NCBI GenBank assembly: GCA_013138965.1
Contig: WTBT01000003.1
Location: 37,203-101,202, forward strand
Direction of reading: 5' to 3'
DNA from: Candidatus Aegiribacteria sp.
GTDB lineage: Bacteria; Fermentibacterota; Fermentibacteria; Fermentibacterales; JCC-6
Length of the DNA stretch: 64,000 bases
The position numbers were made by a program, and so were the translations under genes. Every line of letters begins with the position of its first letter. Positions within the stretch are counted from its first letter, which is position 1. Under the pieces are notes generated by a model. That model was not told where the DNA came from, did not search any database, and saw only the letters and a list, made by a program, of their open reading frames with translations. Shown one piece after another: positions 1 to 8,798 of the stretch.

Positions 1-1021
1 GGCTCATATCCCGGGGAAGAAGATAGAGAGCCCTGAGAGACCCCTCTGGAGCCTCTTCCAGCCTGCCGAAAGTAAAACGGAGATTGGCTCCAGCCAATAT
101 AGAATCCACATCAGGCCGGTTGATAATGTCATTGAGCTGATCCATTTTATCGCCGGTATAGACGATCCAGTCTCCGGGTGATAGCCCCCTTGAGCTTCTT
201 GCTATTTCTTCGGGCGCCAGCTCTATGAAACTTGCAAGGCTTCCCGGGCGTTCCATCTCCGGAAGGGATATTTCATCCGGCAAGTCATCTCCCCCGGTTC
301 CCTGCTGGGGAAGAGTGAATCCTTCCGGCGCATCTGATTGAACTGCTGAATCGGGGTCCGCAAGGGATACTTCTGCGGCACTCATGGTTTCGAAAGATTC
401 TCCCAGAAGGCTGTCAAGTGAGGCCGGCTCTTCAAAATCATTACCGGTCAGAAGGTTATCCACTTCCCTTAAAACGGGTACGCTGGATATAGTGGGGTTT
501 TCTTCGGTAGGGTATGCAATGAGCTTGAACTCCAGCAATGCCTGCCGTTCTACAATTGACCTTGCTCTTTCAGGGTCACGCACTCCAGGCAGCTGTACTA
601 CTATCCTGTCGCTGCCCTGCCGGGTAATGGAAGGTTCGGATACGCCGAACTCATTTATCCTGTTCCTGATAACTTCCAGCGCCTGATCGATGGCTTCTTC
701 CTCGTCCAGGCCAGGTGTCGGTATTACCATGTAGGACAGATACATGCCTCCCTGAAGATCAAGTCCAAGCTTTATCGTTCCTTCACTGGAACGGTAAAGA
801 TCTCTGTATTCCTCCAGAAGGCTTTCTCCCCCCTGGCTCTGCAGACTGTCCAGTACTGCTCTGAGATGAGGGTTGTCCGTATCGGGCTGAACGCTGGCCT
901 CCGCACGATCCCTTTCACGGGAAGGCAGCGTATACCATCGTATCGTTGGCCAGACCATAAAGATTGACACTATAAATAAAGCTATTGAAGTCCAGTTACG
1001 CCATTTGGCGACCTTAGTCAT
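1..1021 (-). CDS. secD: Protein translocase subunit SecD (3' part missing)
   Basis: SecD is the membrane-anchored part of the SecDF motor that helps exported proteins leave the SecYEG channel on the outer face of the inner membrane. The frame stays open from the ATG at 1021 to the window edge, giving 340 residues; the C-terminal membrane bundle lies outside. One N-terminal membrane segment is visible (about residues 10-28), followed by the family motif KLGLDLQGG at about 84-92 and the first periplasmic ferredoxin-like repeat (VIRNRINEFGVSEP). The start has a good ribosome site (GGAGGTT, about 8 bases upstream). An acidic, Pro/Gly-rich insert sits at about residues 215-265. secF is expected just beyond the left edge but cannot be seen. 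Confidence 0.93.
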   Translation of the reverse strand, partial: MTKVAKWRNWTSIALFIVSIFMVWPTIRWYTLPSRERDRAEASVQPDTDNPHLRAVLDSLQSQGGESLLEEYRDLYRSSEGTIKLGLDLQGGMYLSYMVIPTPGLDEEEAIDQALEVIRNRINEFGVSEPSITRQGSDRIVVQLPGVRDPERARSIVERQALLEFKLIAYPTEENPTISSVPVLREVDNLLTGNDFEEPASLDSLLGESFETMSAAEVSLADPDSAVQSDAPEGFTLPQQGTGGDDLPDEISLPEMERPGSLASFIELAPEEIARSSRGLSPGDWIVYTGDKMDQLNDIINRPDVDSILAGANLRFTFGRLEEAPEGSLRALYLLPRDMS

Positions 1022-1216
1022 ATAAAACAACCTCCGAGGAACATTCGTCAGATGTCAGGAAACCTTGACATACCGAGAAAATGCGGCTGGCATCAGCTTA
1101 CCGGCCATGCCGCGATTTAGCAATCCAGTACAAATTCAGGCAGAATATACTAATTCTACAGGAACTGATGAATACCGACTGAAACAGAATGTGTCAACAA
1201 CAGGAGTTCTTAGTGC

Positions 1217-1615
1217 CTACCTGCTTGTATCGTTCAATTCGAACCGCATAGGTTCTCCGTCAGGGGTATGACAGAGAAAGGAAAGACCCCTGTCCGGCAC
1301 ACGATATGTTACCACGTGACCGAAACCGTGACTGCGAAGTGTCCTGGTTATGTAAAGATTGGCCTGATGTACCGATATGGTATCCAGCAGGTCCATGGAC
1401 TTCACTATCGTATCCGCCGATGCCGAAGGCACGTCTCGGAACCCGGTACCGCAGCAGATTTCCGCGAAATCACGCTCAATAAGCATAAGGGGATTCGTCT
1501 CCTCAGGAACTCCATCTTCACCTTCGATGGTTTCCTGCCCGCCTGTGACTACAGAGAATAAACCCGCCACTGCAGCGAGCGCAAGAATTATCAGGCCTAT
1601 CTCACTCCACTTCAT
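1217..1615 (-). CDS. Small membrane-anchored protein of unknown function
   Basis: 132 residues, not recognised. The N-terminus (about residues 6-24, IGLIILALAAVAGLFSVVTG) is one hydrophobic segment, best read as a membrane anchor or uncleaved signal. The rest is a small soluble domain with a CC pair at about 54-55. It lies 195 bp upstream of secD on the same strand and may share its transcript. A purine-rich GGGGGAAA stretch precedes the ATG. Codon use looks like its neighbours. The protein could be lineage-specific; existence as a gene is likely but not certain. Confidence 0.6.
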   Translation of the reverse strand: MKWSEIGLIILALAAVAGLFSVVTGGQETIEGEDGVPEETNPLMLIERDFAEICCGTGFRDVPSASADTIVKSMDLLDTISVHQANLYITRTLRSHGFGHVVTYRVPDRGLSFLCHTPDGEPMRFELNDTSR

Positions 1616-1718
1616 TTTCTATTAGTTTCCCCCGGTACGTTCATGTTTGAGCCATATTTGACAAAAAGAAGATTCTCTTCATCCACATGCCAGATCAGAA
1701 CGAATATAAGGGAGTATC

Positions 1719-2474
1719 ATGATAAAAGTATTTCTTGCAGTTATTACCATATTGGCAGCAGGGATTGCAAACGGTGACCCCGCTGCGGGAACAGCAACTC
1801 AGGGAGGGCTCAGCGGTTTTCTCTTCCTGCCCGAAAGCGACATACTGCAAGAGGGCTGCCTGCGTATTCAGGGTCGTTTGAGTTATATAGACCTGAAAAG
1901 CTCTTCCGACAGTTACCTTGTTCTTCCGCTGAGCATAACCTGGGGATGGAAGGATGGTTTTGAGATAGGGGGAGAAATCCCCTTCTACCTTGACGATTCC
2001 GCGGGAGAAGGCAGGCTGTTTGGAGATATTACCGCAGGATGCGCCTGGCTGTACGAAACCGCAAGGGGAGGTTCCGCCATTGTTCTAAGGGGTCAGCTCA
2101 GGCTGCCGACAGGGCTTGCGGGACGGGATCGGGGTTCCGAGCTTGTTCTTGGAGCTGCAACCGGTACGACCTTCCGCCTTTTCCGGCTTCAGGCTTCCGC
2201 TTCGTACATACTCAACGGAAGCGGAAATCCATTTAAGGATAGGATCAGCGATTATATGCGTTTTTCATTTGGGGGCGCCAGCTACGTTACGGAGGATATT
2301 CAGATAGTCTGCGCGATGGACGGTAACACATGGGGTGATTTTGGCCTTAGCGGTTCAGGAGTTCTGTACGTTGTCGACGGGCTCTCTCTGTTTGGAGTCC
2401 TCAGGGCAGGATTGGGCGGCAGAGAAACGTACAGTATCTCTGCAGGAGCTGCCTGGACAGGATCGGGTTTTTAA
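1719..2474 (+). CDS. Exported beta-barrel-like outer membrane protein
   Basis: 251 residues with a clear signal peptide (MIKVFLAVITILAAGIANG, cleavage near residue 19). The mature part is built of alternating polar/hydrophobic strands separated by Gly/Ser-rich turns and ends in a strand-like tail (ISAGAAWTGSGF), as expected for a small outer-membrane beta-barrel. No specific family is recognised. The start is preceded by TAAGGGAG. It is transcribed divergently from the gene at 1217-1615 and converges on nifS with only 22 bp between stops. A periplasmic beta-sandwich is the main alternative. Confidence 0.7.
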   Translation: MIKVFLAVITILAAGIANGDPAAGTATQGGLSGFLFLPESDILQEGCLRIQGRLSYIDLKSSSDSYLVLPLSITWGWKDGFEIGGEIPFYLDDSAGEGRLFGDITAGCAWLYETARGGSAIVLRGQLRLPTGLAGRDRGSELVLGAATGTTFRLFRLQASASYILNGSGNPFKDRISDYMRFSFGGASYVTEDIQIVCAMDGNTWGDFGLSGSGVLYVVDGLSLFGVLRAGLGGRETYSISAGAAWTGSGF

Positions 2475-2496
2475 CTGTTAATCCGGCTTCGCATTA

Positions 2497-3645
2497 CTAT
2501 GCGTAGGGTGAAATCTCCATGAGCTTTTCAATGATGGGTGGAAGAACTTCCAATACGCAGTCGATCTCCCTCCCGGTGGTATATCTGCTCAGACTGAACC
2601 GCAAGGCCGTGTTGGCATCAACAGCGTCAATACCCATAGCCGAGAGGACATAACTGGAGGATCCGTCCCCGCTGCTGCATGCGGAACCCGAAGAAACGCA
2701 GATGCCCTCCATGTCCAGAAGGGTCATCACCGCCTCACTTTCCACTCCCCTGAACAACACCGTCGCGGTATTGGGAAGCCTCTCGACATCTGCACCCACA
2801 ATAACCGCCCCGGGGCATTTTTCAAGGATGCCGCCCTCCAGCCTTTCAAGCAGCAGCCCTGTTCTGCCGTTTTCCTCCGAAAGATGCCTGACCGCCAGGG
2901 AGGCCGCCACACCGAGCCCTACTATGCCAGCGGTATTGTAAGTGCCTGCCCGCATTCCTTTTTCCTGGTGACCTCCCAGCATGAAGGGAGGGATTTCTAT
3001 CCCCTTTCTGATGAAAAGGGCACCCACTCCCTTGGGTCCGTGAAGCTTGTGGGCTGAAATACTGAGCATGTCTATACCTGATGACCTCACATCCACCGGG
3101 ATCTTACTAACAGCCTGAACCGCATCGGTGTGAAAAAGCGCCCCTCTTTCATGCGCTATAAGAGCTGCTTCCGCAACCGGCATTATGAGACCGGTTTCGT
3201 TGTTAGCCATCATTATGGAAACCAGGCCGGTCTGTTCGCTTATACAACTTTCCAGAGAGTCCATATTCAGGGTTCCATTGCTGTTAACTTCTGCTAATCC
3301 AACAGGATGTCCCTTACTCTTAATGTATTCAGCTGTTTCAAGAACTGCAGGATGTTCAATTCTTGATGTAACAAGTCCCGGTTTCAGCGGATTTATCTTC
3401 ATCGCTCCAAGGAGGGCCATATTATCGCTTTCGGTTCCACCTGACGTAAACACTATCTCTTCGGCATGAGCGCCAAGGAGGGCGGCAACCTTTTCCCTTG
3501 CCGCTTCAATATCTTCCATTTGATCGCTTCCGAAGGAATGGAAGCTGGATGGGTTGCCAAACCTTTCCGTAAGAAAGGGAAGCATCGCGTCCAATACTTC
3601 CGGCGCAATTCTTGTGGTGGCATTATTGTCCAGGTAAATTTTCAT
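2497..3645 (-). CDS. nifS: Cysteine desulfurase (NifS/IscS type)
   Basis: PLP-dependent enzyme that takes sulfur from cysteine and passes it as persulfide to a scaffold for Fe-S cluster assembly. The PLP lysine lies in SISAHKLHGPKG (K200) and the catalytic cysteine in the loop VSSGSACSSG (C323). EHPA (H98) and the DAVQ motif are also present. At 382 residues it is of normal length and complete. Its ATG overlaps the stop of nifU by the 4-base ATGA, so the two are translationally coupled. The gene order iscR-nifU-nifS indicates general Fe-S assembly; no nitrogenase genes are seen. Confidence 0.96.
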   Translation of the reverse strand: MKIYLDNNATTRIAPEVLDAMLPFLTERFGNPSSFHSFGSDQMEDIEAAREKVAALLGAHAEEIVFTSGGTESDNMALLGAMKINPLKPGLVTSRIEHPAVLETAEYIKSKGHPVGLAEVNSNGTLNMDSLESCISEQTGLVSIMMANNETGLIMPVAEAALIAHERGALFHTDAVQAVSKIPVDVRSSGIDMLSISAHKLHGPKGVGALFIRKGIEIPPFMLGGHQEKGMRAGTYNTAGIVGLGVAASLAVRHLSEENGRTGLLLERLEGGILEKCPGAVIVGADVERLPNTATVLFRGVESEAVMTLLDMEGICVSSGSACSSGDGSSSYVLSAMGIDAVDANTALRFSLSRYTTGREIDCVLEVLPPIIEKLMEISPYA

Positions 3646-4229
3646 CGTGTGACACTCACTTTCACGATCTTCCCGGTACGCTTCCGCAATTCTTTTTCCA
3701 GTACTGCTGTGACGGGTTCCTCATCTCCGCCCGAAAGCCTGACAAATACGCGCAGAGGGTGGATATGTTCAATACTGATACTTCCATTTCCAACGGCTGC
3801 CGCAAGATCGAAAGGTATTTCACTGAGAATGGAATCAAGATGTTCCGCCGTGCTGTCCCTCCTGTGTCTGAAATCAGCAATCGCCAGCGAAAGAGCTTCA
3901 TGCCCCATTACGGAACAGTGATACTTCTCCTTCGGCATTCCGCCGAGGAATTCCACTATCTGATCGTTACTGATAGCGAGAGCCTCTTCCAGAGTCTTTC
4001 CCTTTGCTATTTCAGTCAGGGCGGAAGCGGCGGCGATGGCACCCGCGCAGCCGAAGGTCATGAATCTGATTTCCGCTATTCTATCTTCGTCATCCACCTG
4101 AATATCAAGGGTCATGGCATCACCGCACTGGGGGGAACCCACCTCTGAATGGCAGTCGGGATTCAACAGCTGCCCGGAATTCCTTGGATTCATGAAATGA
4201 TCCATGAGTTTTTTCGAATACTTCCACAT
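3642..4229 (-). CDS. nifU: Fe-S cluster scaffold protein NifU/IscU-like
   Basis: 195 residues. The N-terminal IscU-type domain (1 to about 125) has all three cluster-ligand cysteines: C35 in GSPQCGDAM, C61 in TFGCAGAIAAASAL and C105 in KYHCSVMGHEAL. The C-terminal 60 residues look like an Nfu/NifU C-terminal fold in outline, but I see no CxxC there, so that part may not carry its own cluster. It also lacks the central 2Fe-2S domain of classical NifU. It receives sulfur from the coupled NifS. Confidence 0.92.
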   Translation of the reverse strand: MWKYSKKLMDHFMNPRNSGQLLNPDCHSEVGSPQCGDAMTLDIQVDDEDRIAEIRFMTFGCAGAIAAASALTEIAKGKTLEEALAISNDQIVEFLGGMPKEKYHCSVMGHEALSLAIADFRHRRDSTAEHLDSILSEIPFDLAAAVGNGSISIEHIHPLRVFVRLSGGDEEPVTAVLEKELRKRTGKIVKVSVTR

Positions 4230-4249
4230 TGCTATGTTCCAAGAAGCGC

Positions 4250-4291
4250 GTCCGGCAATATATCATCGGCATGAAAGCCACACGGCCGGAC
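4250..4291 (-). other. Hairpin between iscR and nifU
   Basis: The 7-base perfect inverted repeat GTCCGGC...GCCGGAC is separated by 28 bases in the 68-bp iscR-nifU gap. It could moderate read-through or RNA stability of the operon. No U-run follows, so it is not called a terminator. Confidence 0.3.
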
Positions 4292-4297
4292 ACACTC

Positions 4298-4747
4298 CTA
4301 GATTTTCCCTTCAGTAAGATCTTCCAGCGTTTTGTCCTTCATATAGGAGTAGTACATATTCCTGAGCGTCATCCATAGAGGCCTGGTTACACATTTGTCC
4401 ATAAGTGTGCAACTCGCCCGCCGGAAACCATCCTCAGGTGAACAACTCGTTTCTCCTGACATACAGTTCGTCGGGAGAAAATCTGCTTCAAGAACATCTA
4501 CTACATCGAAGAGACTTATCTCCCCCGGAGGCATTCCCAGAACATACCCGCCGCCCGGGCCCCTTTTTCCCTTTACTATTCCGTTGCTCCTGAGCAGACC
4601 GAAAATTTGTTCAAGATAGCGTACCGAAACCTGCTCCTGCTCTGACAGCAGGGCAAGGGATACTGGCTGTTTTTCGCCCATACTCATCATTCTGGTCATC
4701 CGGGCGAGAATACGCAACGCGTACCTGCTTCTTGTAGAAATAAGCAT
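4298..4747 (-). CDS. iscR: Rrf2-family Fe-S-responsive transcription regulator (IscR-like)
   Basis: 149 residues with the Rrf2 winged-helix domain: STRSRYALRILARM at the N-terminus, the recognition region SVRYLEQIFGLLRSNGIV, and the wing KRGPGGGYVLG. The sensing region has four cysteines (95, 102, 113, 119); IscR needs three of this type to hold a 2Fe-2S cluster. It heads the cluster iscR-nifU-nifS on the same strand, so autoregulation by cluster status is the natural inference. A good promoter lies just upstream (4781-4808). Confidence 0.92.
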   Translation of the reverse strand: MLISTRSRYALRILARMTRMMSMGEKQPVSLALLSEQEQVSVRYLEQIFGLLRSNGIVKGKRGPGGGYVLGMPPGEISLFDVVDVLEADFLPTNCMSGETSCSPEDGFRRASCTLMDKCVTRPLWMTLRNMYYSYMKDKTLEDLTEGKI

Positions 4748-4780
4748 AGTATATTTACCCCTTTCTCTTGTCGGAATATG

Positions 4781-4808
4781 AGTATATAGAAATTTGCCGT
4801 CCCGTCAA
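4781..4808 (-). promoter_or_regulatory. Sigma-70-type promoter of the iscR-nifU-nifS cluster
   Basis: Reading on the minus strand, TTGACG (4808-4803) is followed after 16 bases by TATACT (4786-4781), about 35 bases ahead of the iscR ATG. The match to -35/-10 consensus is good. The -35 box overlaps the stop codon of the upstream gene (ends at 4805). IscR/Rrf2 binding here is inferred only. Confidence 0.55.
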
Positions 4809-5341
4809 GTAATGTGCTTTCGCCGATAGAAGTATTTTGACAGTACGCTTCCCACCGCGATAGCTACCGTTCCCGTCATCATAAGAAACAGGGCAAGTCT
4901 CAGAGCGGCTGGGAGAGGGTCTCCGGTTTTACCACTTCCGGCAAAGAACACATCCAGGTCAAGAACTATCGAGACGGGACGGTAATTACCTCTATTGCTG
5001 ACAATAAGGGCATAGCTGCCCAGTCCCGGGACTTCAATTTCAAACGGGCCTGTAGATATAGACAGATACTCCAGCGTATCAACCGTACCGGTATTGCCTC
5101 TCCACCTCATATAATCATCAATGTGAAGAAGTATCAGTTCAATGGATGCCGTGTCGGGACTGATACTGATAATTCCCCGCAGGCTGGCGCTGTCCGACAA
5201 ATGCTCCGGGAGCGCGAATCTCACGGTTCTGTACCGGGCTACGGGTATGTCCATTGTTTCCCGCTTCAGCAGAGTAATACTTCCTGCATTCAGCAGATGA
5301 ACCATGAGAGCGATCGCAATCATAAAATTCTTCATTATCAT
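4805..5341 (-). CDS. Exported protein with C-terminal membrane anchor, unknown function
   Basis: 178 residues, not recognised. It has an N-terminal signal segment (about 4-20), a beta-rich region of about 120 residues, and a C-terminal membrane helix (about 146-168, LRLALFLMMTGTVAIAVGSVL) followed by a short basic tail YFYRRKHIT. The likely topology is an extracytoplasmic domain held by the C-terminal helix. It sits just upstream of iscR, whose promoter overlaps its stop codon, so it is probably a separate transcription unit. Confidence 0.65.
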   Translation of the reverse strand: MIMKNFMIAIALMVHLLNAGSITLLKRETMDIPVARYRTVRFALPEHLSDSASLRGIISISPDTASIELILLHIDDYMRWRGNTGTVDTLEYLSISTGPFEIEVPGLGSYALIVSNRGNYRPVSIVLDLDVFFAGSGKTGDPLPAALRLALFLMMTGTVAIAVGSVLSKYFYRRKHIT

Positions 5342-5429
5342 TTAGTATAGTACCGACAGGCAAAAATGACATGTCCCGGAACCGGCTGAGGATGGATGCA
5401 AGGTTACCTGCAGAAAAGAAGGTGGAAAT

Positions 5430-6428
5430 CTGTCACTGAGAGCAAACTATTATCTCGCTATCTCCGGTCTGACGAAAATTCTAGGTTTCAGGGGTGCGGA
5501 ACTCCTCGCGGGGATTCTCTCCTCGGTCAGATATCAAGGCAACAGGAAAATGAACAGTGTCTATCTGGGACACCTTTCAAGAGTCTTTCCCGACAGGAGT
5601 CCCGCCCGACTGAGATATCTGCTTAAAGGGTATTGGAGAGTACACCAGAGAGCTCTTCTCGGCCTTTTCTACTCGGGCCGGCTCAGCAGGGAAAATGTAC
5701 CAGGGATAGTGTCCTGGGAGAACAGGGATTTTCTGGACGAGGCTGTTAACGAGGGAAAGGGTGTTCTGCTGCTCGTACCTCACTTCGGCGACGAGCGGAC
5801 TCTTCATATTCTACTGGCGATTACAGGTTATACAATGCACGTGATATCATCAAGGTACGCCGATGCTCCGGAAATTCTGAGGAAGGCGAGGCTTTCAGTA
5901 AGCCGGAGATGGCACCATGTTGCCTTCCCCGATGAGCCTCTCCGCTGGGTATATGATGGCATAGAAAGGGGAGAAGTCATTCAGATATCCCCTACGGGCT
6001 GGGGAGGGCCCAAAGGACACTGGGTGGAGAGTTTCGGGGTACCGGTTCTCGCTTCCTCTACACCTGTCAGGCTGGCGAAATCAACGGGGTGCAGGCTGCT
6101 GATTGCCTACAACAGAGTCCTTCCCGGAATGAAGAATCATATGGCGTTTCACAGGTTCGACCCTGAGAACCTGGATGTCAATGGCACCGGACAGCTTTTT
6201 GCGAAGTTTGAAGCCATCGCGAAACAGTATCCCGAGCAGTACAACTGGATGAACCTTGTAATAAGGCACAGAGAAACAAATACCATTGCAAGGCTGGGAG
6301 GCATTCCCAGGGATGAGTCAGTCGTTGAAGCAGCCGCTGTTCATGCTGATTGGGATCCTGCAAATATCAAGGACTTTCAGACGATTTCCTCCACATCAGC
6401 CTTACCGGTTTCAACCCGGGAGGAATAG
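5430..6428 (+). CDS. Lipid acyltransferase of the LpxL/HtrB type (start uncertain)
   Basis: Membrane-associated acyltransferase of the lipid A late-acylation family. Visible features are GVLLLVPHFGDERTLHIL (the acyltransferase His), the region GEVIQISPTGWGG and the substrate region FGVPVLASSTPVRLAKSTGCRLL. The first ATG (5550) cuts into the family's N-terminal helices. The same frame is open upstream to a TGA near 5367 and encodes a typical N-terminus (LSLRANYYLAISGLTKILGF), but without ATG, GTG or TTG. A CTG at 5430 follows an AAGGTGG ribosome site. Alternatively, the ATG at 5392 in another frame plus a one-base frameshift would restore the N-terminus. The usual HX4(D/E) box reads HFGDER (HX3E), a possible departure in the active site. 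The 3' end overlaps the next, convergent gene by 52 bp. Confidence 0.75.
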   Translation: MSLRANYYLAISGLTKILGFRGAELLAGILSSVRYQGNRKMNSVYLGHLSRVFPDRSPARLRYLLKGYWRVHQRALLGLFYSGRLSRENVPGIVSWENRDFLDEAVNEGKGVLLLVPHFGDERTLHILLAITGYTMHVISSRYADAPEILRKARLSVSRRWHHVAFPDEPLRWVYDGIERGEVIQISPTGWGGPKGHWVESFGVPVLASSTPVRLAKSTGCRLLIAYNRVLPGMKNHMAFHRFDPENLDVNGTGQLFAKFEAIAKQYPEQYNWMNLVIRHRETNTIARLGGIPRDESVVEAAAVHADWDPANIKDFQTISSTSALPVSTREE

Positions 6429-7141
6429 AGCCTTCCCAGAGCAATCCCCTGGATTATCAGGTAGATACCTACAAGCAGAGGAATAAGACCCGTTCCAGCT
6501 GCTATCAGCGGAAGGATTGATGAATCAGCGGCATTCTCAATGGCTTCGGCAGCCCTTATAAGGTGCTGTGTGGCTTCGCTGAAAGCTTCCTCGGTGGAGA
6601 AAAGGTCACCTGCCAGAGAATCAACTCCGTCGGCAACTTCTTCAAGGATCGGTTCCAGCGGCTCCAGCGTGACGGAAAGATGTTCCATCTGAGATATCAT
6701 CTCTCCCGACGAAAAGTAGGCATTGCTCAGGCTGGATATCGCTTCAGAGAAATAGTTCCTGCCTATCATCGAAGTTATGGCGGGTGGAAGGTTTTCAAGG
6801 CTTTCTCCCACGGTGAGAACCAGCTTCCTTATCTCCTCCGTTGTCTGACGGATGCTGTTCACCGTAATCCAGGTTTCATGAACAATTTCCTTCATGCTTC
6901 TTATTGAATTGCTTACTTCGCTGACAAGGGAGGATGATGTCCCGAAATCCTTCCCTATCAGCTCCACCGCCGCGTTGGCGTTGCGAAGACCTTCCGATAT
7001 CGATACAAGGCTGCCCCTGACGGGGCCCCAGGCCGTTAACGCTACAATGATTATCCCACCCCCCGCAACAATGGCAATTACTCCAAGAATCCATGATAGC
7101 AAGATGGATATGCTATGAGATATCAGGTTCTTTCTTTTCAT
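6377..7141 (-). CDS. Two-helix membrane protein with coiled-coil middle, unknown function
   Basis: 254 residues. A membrane helix at about 10-36 (SISILLSWILGVIAIVAGG) and another at about 210-232 (LPLIAAGTGLIPLLVGIYLI) flank about 170 residues of heptad-rich helix. The layout resembles the sensor half of a methyl-accepting chemotaxis protein or a DUF948-like protein, but no signalling domain is present. The C-terminal tail is acidic. The 3' end overlaps the convergent acyltransferase gene by 52 bp. No function is assigned. Confidence 0.65.
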   Translation of the reverse strand: MKRKNLISHSISILLSWILGVIAIVAGGGIIIVALTAWGPVRGSLVSISEGLRNANAAVELIGKDFGTSSSLVSEVSNSIRSMKEIVHETWITVNSIRQTTEEIRKLVLTVGESLENLPPAITSMIGRNYFSEAISSLSNAYFSSGEMISQMEHLSVTLEPLEPILEEVADGVDSLAGDLFSTEEAFSEATQHLIRAAEAIENAADSSILPLIAAGTGLIPLLVGIYLIIQGIALGRLYSSRVETGKADVEEIV

Positions 7142-7232
7142 TTCATGTCCCCTGTCTTATTATGTTCTCTAAAAGTTTGAATTAAAGTATCAAACTGAAG
7201 GGAGAAAGACAAGACTGAATCCAACGGATCTG

Positions 7233-8051
7233 ATGGAGAGGGTTCAGGAAATTTTCAGAAAGGCTGATGATCAGATGATTGATGAGATTATTCAGGCGGC
7301 TCACGAAGCCGGTTCAATCCTTCTCGCCGCCGCTCGGAGCGGGGTATCCATATCAAGGAAGAGTAATCACGAACTGGTGACAACCGCTGATCTGCTCTCG
7401 GAGAAGTACCTGAAAACACGCCTTCTGGAAATCGAACCGAAAGCGGGTTTCCTGGGCGAGGAAAGCTGGGAAGGAGAGTTTCCTGAACCACCTTTCTGGA
7501 TTGTCGACCCGCTGGACGGCACGAATAACTACGCTCACGGGTATCCTGTCTGGGCCGTGAGCATAGCGTACTGGAACGGTAGTAATGTGGAGCACGGCTG
7601 CGTGCATGATCCCGGCAGGAACGAAACCTTTTCCGCGTCAAGGGGATCGGGAGCATGGATGAACGGTCGACAGGTATTTTCTACGAGGGTGGAAATAATG
7701 TCGGACTGCATTTTCGCCACCGGCTTCCCCTACCACAGGAAAATAGATGATCCCGGCATGGACATTGATGTTCTCAGATATTTCCTCGAAAGAGTACAGG
7801 GGATACGCAGGGGGGGCTCCGCGGCGCTTGATCTGGCATACGTGGCATGCGGGAGACTTGACGGATTCTGGGAGGAGCATCTGAAACCCTGGGACATGGC
7901 CGCCGGTTTTCTTCTTACAACGGAATCGGGAGGTAAAGTCTCCTCATACCAAGGAGAAAAATGGACCCCTTTTTCCGGAGGAGTGGCTGCTTCCGGAAAA
8001 CCCATTCACCGCACGATGCTGCAGGGAATTATGAATAAAAAAAACAGGTGA
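7233..8051 (+). CDS. suhB: Inositol monophosphatase family phosphatase
   Basis: Mg2+-dependent phosphatase of the IMPase/FBPase superfamily, 272 residues. The metal and substrate motifs are all present: GEES (about 76-79), WIVDPLDGTNNYAHG and KPWDMAAG near the C-terminus. The GGSAALDLAYVACGRLDGFWE block is typical of bacterial SuhB-like enzymes. The substrate may be inositol-1-phosphate or another sugar phosphate. ATG 7233 is the first start; a second ATG at 7275 would remove a 14-residue N-terminal extension, and neither has a strong ribosome site. The stop lies inside the downstream terminator stem. Confidence 0.92.
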   Translation: MERVQEIFRKADDQMIDEIIQAAHEAGSILLAAARSGVSISRKSNHELVTTADLLSEKYLKTRLLEIEPKAGFLGEESWEGEFPEPPFWIVDPLDGTNNYAHGYPVWAVSIAYWNGSNVEHGCVHDPGRNETFSASRGSGAWMNGRQVFSTRVEIMSDCIFATGFPYHRKIDDPGMDIDVLRYFLERVQGIRRGGSAALDLAYVACGRLDGFWEEHLKPWDMAAGFLLTTESGGKVSSYQGEKWTPFSGGVAASGKPIHRTMLQGIMNKKNR

Positions 8052-8079
8052 CACAGAAGGCGAACTCCGTGTCACCTGT
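8044..8079 (+). terminator. Bidirectional hairpin terminator
   Basis: Perfect 11-base inverted repeat ACAGGTGACAC / GTGTCACCTGT with a 14-base loop between two convergent genes. A run of A precedes it and a T-rich stretch follows, so it can act for both strands. It includes the stop codon of the phosphatase. Confidence 0.75.
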
Positions 8080-8102
8080 CTATAAATTTATTCTGCCGGC
8101 TG

Positions 8103-8798
8103 TTAGAATCCCAGATTCACGCCGGCATAGAACATGCTGATCCCGTCCACCCCTTTGGAAGATATGGGTTTGGTGTACTTGTACTCTCCGAATACGCTGA
8201 TTGGAATCATGGGAGGCTCGAAGGCAACCCCGACAACACCATGAATGCCGGGATGAACATGGTCGTAGGGGTCTATACTCAAGCTGCCGTTCGTTTCCTC
8301 ATTGACAACCCGCATCAGAATATCGGCGTCGCTGAATAGTATGTGTGCCCCGCCGCCCGCGCCTATATAGGGTCTAAGGGGCAAAGCTCCGATAGGTATT
8401 TTAATTTTCATGGTAGCTCCCAGATCGATATCATGGAAAGTAGCTGTGTAATTGTTAAGCAGCTGGGAGCTGATACTGTCCGGAGACCATCCCCATTCGT
8501 CTTCAAGGTACTGGTAAAGACCCGTTGTGTTCCCCTGGAAGCTCTGGCCGTATTCATCTTCGATATAGGAGACAAGGTACTGCTGCATCGTGATATCACT
8601 CTCACTGGAGGCGTACGATCCGCTGATCTCAAGATCAACAAGGCCCATGAGAGGAAAAGTAAGCTGTCCCCCGAAAACGGCACCTGAGGCGTTCTGGCCG
8701 GTTCTGGGATCGCCTCCGTTATAGTAACCTATCCTTCCTCCGATCTTCATTCCGGCTGTGGCTATACCGCAAACCAGCATCAGTATAAGAATTTTCAT
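8103..8798 (-). CDS. Exported outer-membrane beta-barrel-like protein
   Basis: 231 residues with a signal peptide (MKILILMLVCGIATAG). The mature protein has repeated amphipathic strands and ends in aromatic-terminated strands (MFYAGVNLGF), the usual last strand of a beta-barrel recognised by BamA. LRPYIGAGGGAHILFS resembles the OmpW/opacity-type barrel motif. No exact family is named. The ribosome site AAAGGAGC precedes the ATG. It is divergent from the first C25 protease gene. Confidence 0.75.
   Translation of the reverse strand: MKILILMLVCGIATAGMKIGGRIGYYNGGDPRTGQNASGAVFGGQLTFPLMGLVDLEISGSYASSESDITMQQYLVSYIEDEYGQSFQGNTTGLYQYLEDEWGWSPDSISSQLLNNYTATFHDIDLGATMKIKIPIGALPLRPYIGAGGGAHILFSDADILMRVVNEETNGSLSIDPYDHVHPGIHGVVGVAFEPPMIPISVFGEYKYTKPISSKGVDGISMFYAGVNLGF

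Noticed and set aside
384..686. 100-codon plus-strand frame at the left edge
   Set aside because: Antisense to secD, whose motifs are clear.
1065..1271. 68-codon plus-strand frame between secD and the small membrane protein
   Set aside because: Overlaps the 3' end of the minus-strand gene, no ribosome site, no domain.
1658..1663. TTGACA as a -35 box for the barrel gene at 1719
   Set aside because: No acceptable -10 sequence at 16-18 bases downstream.
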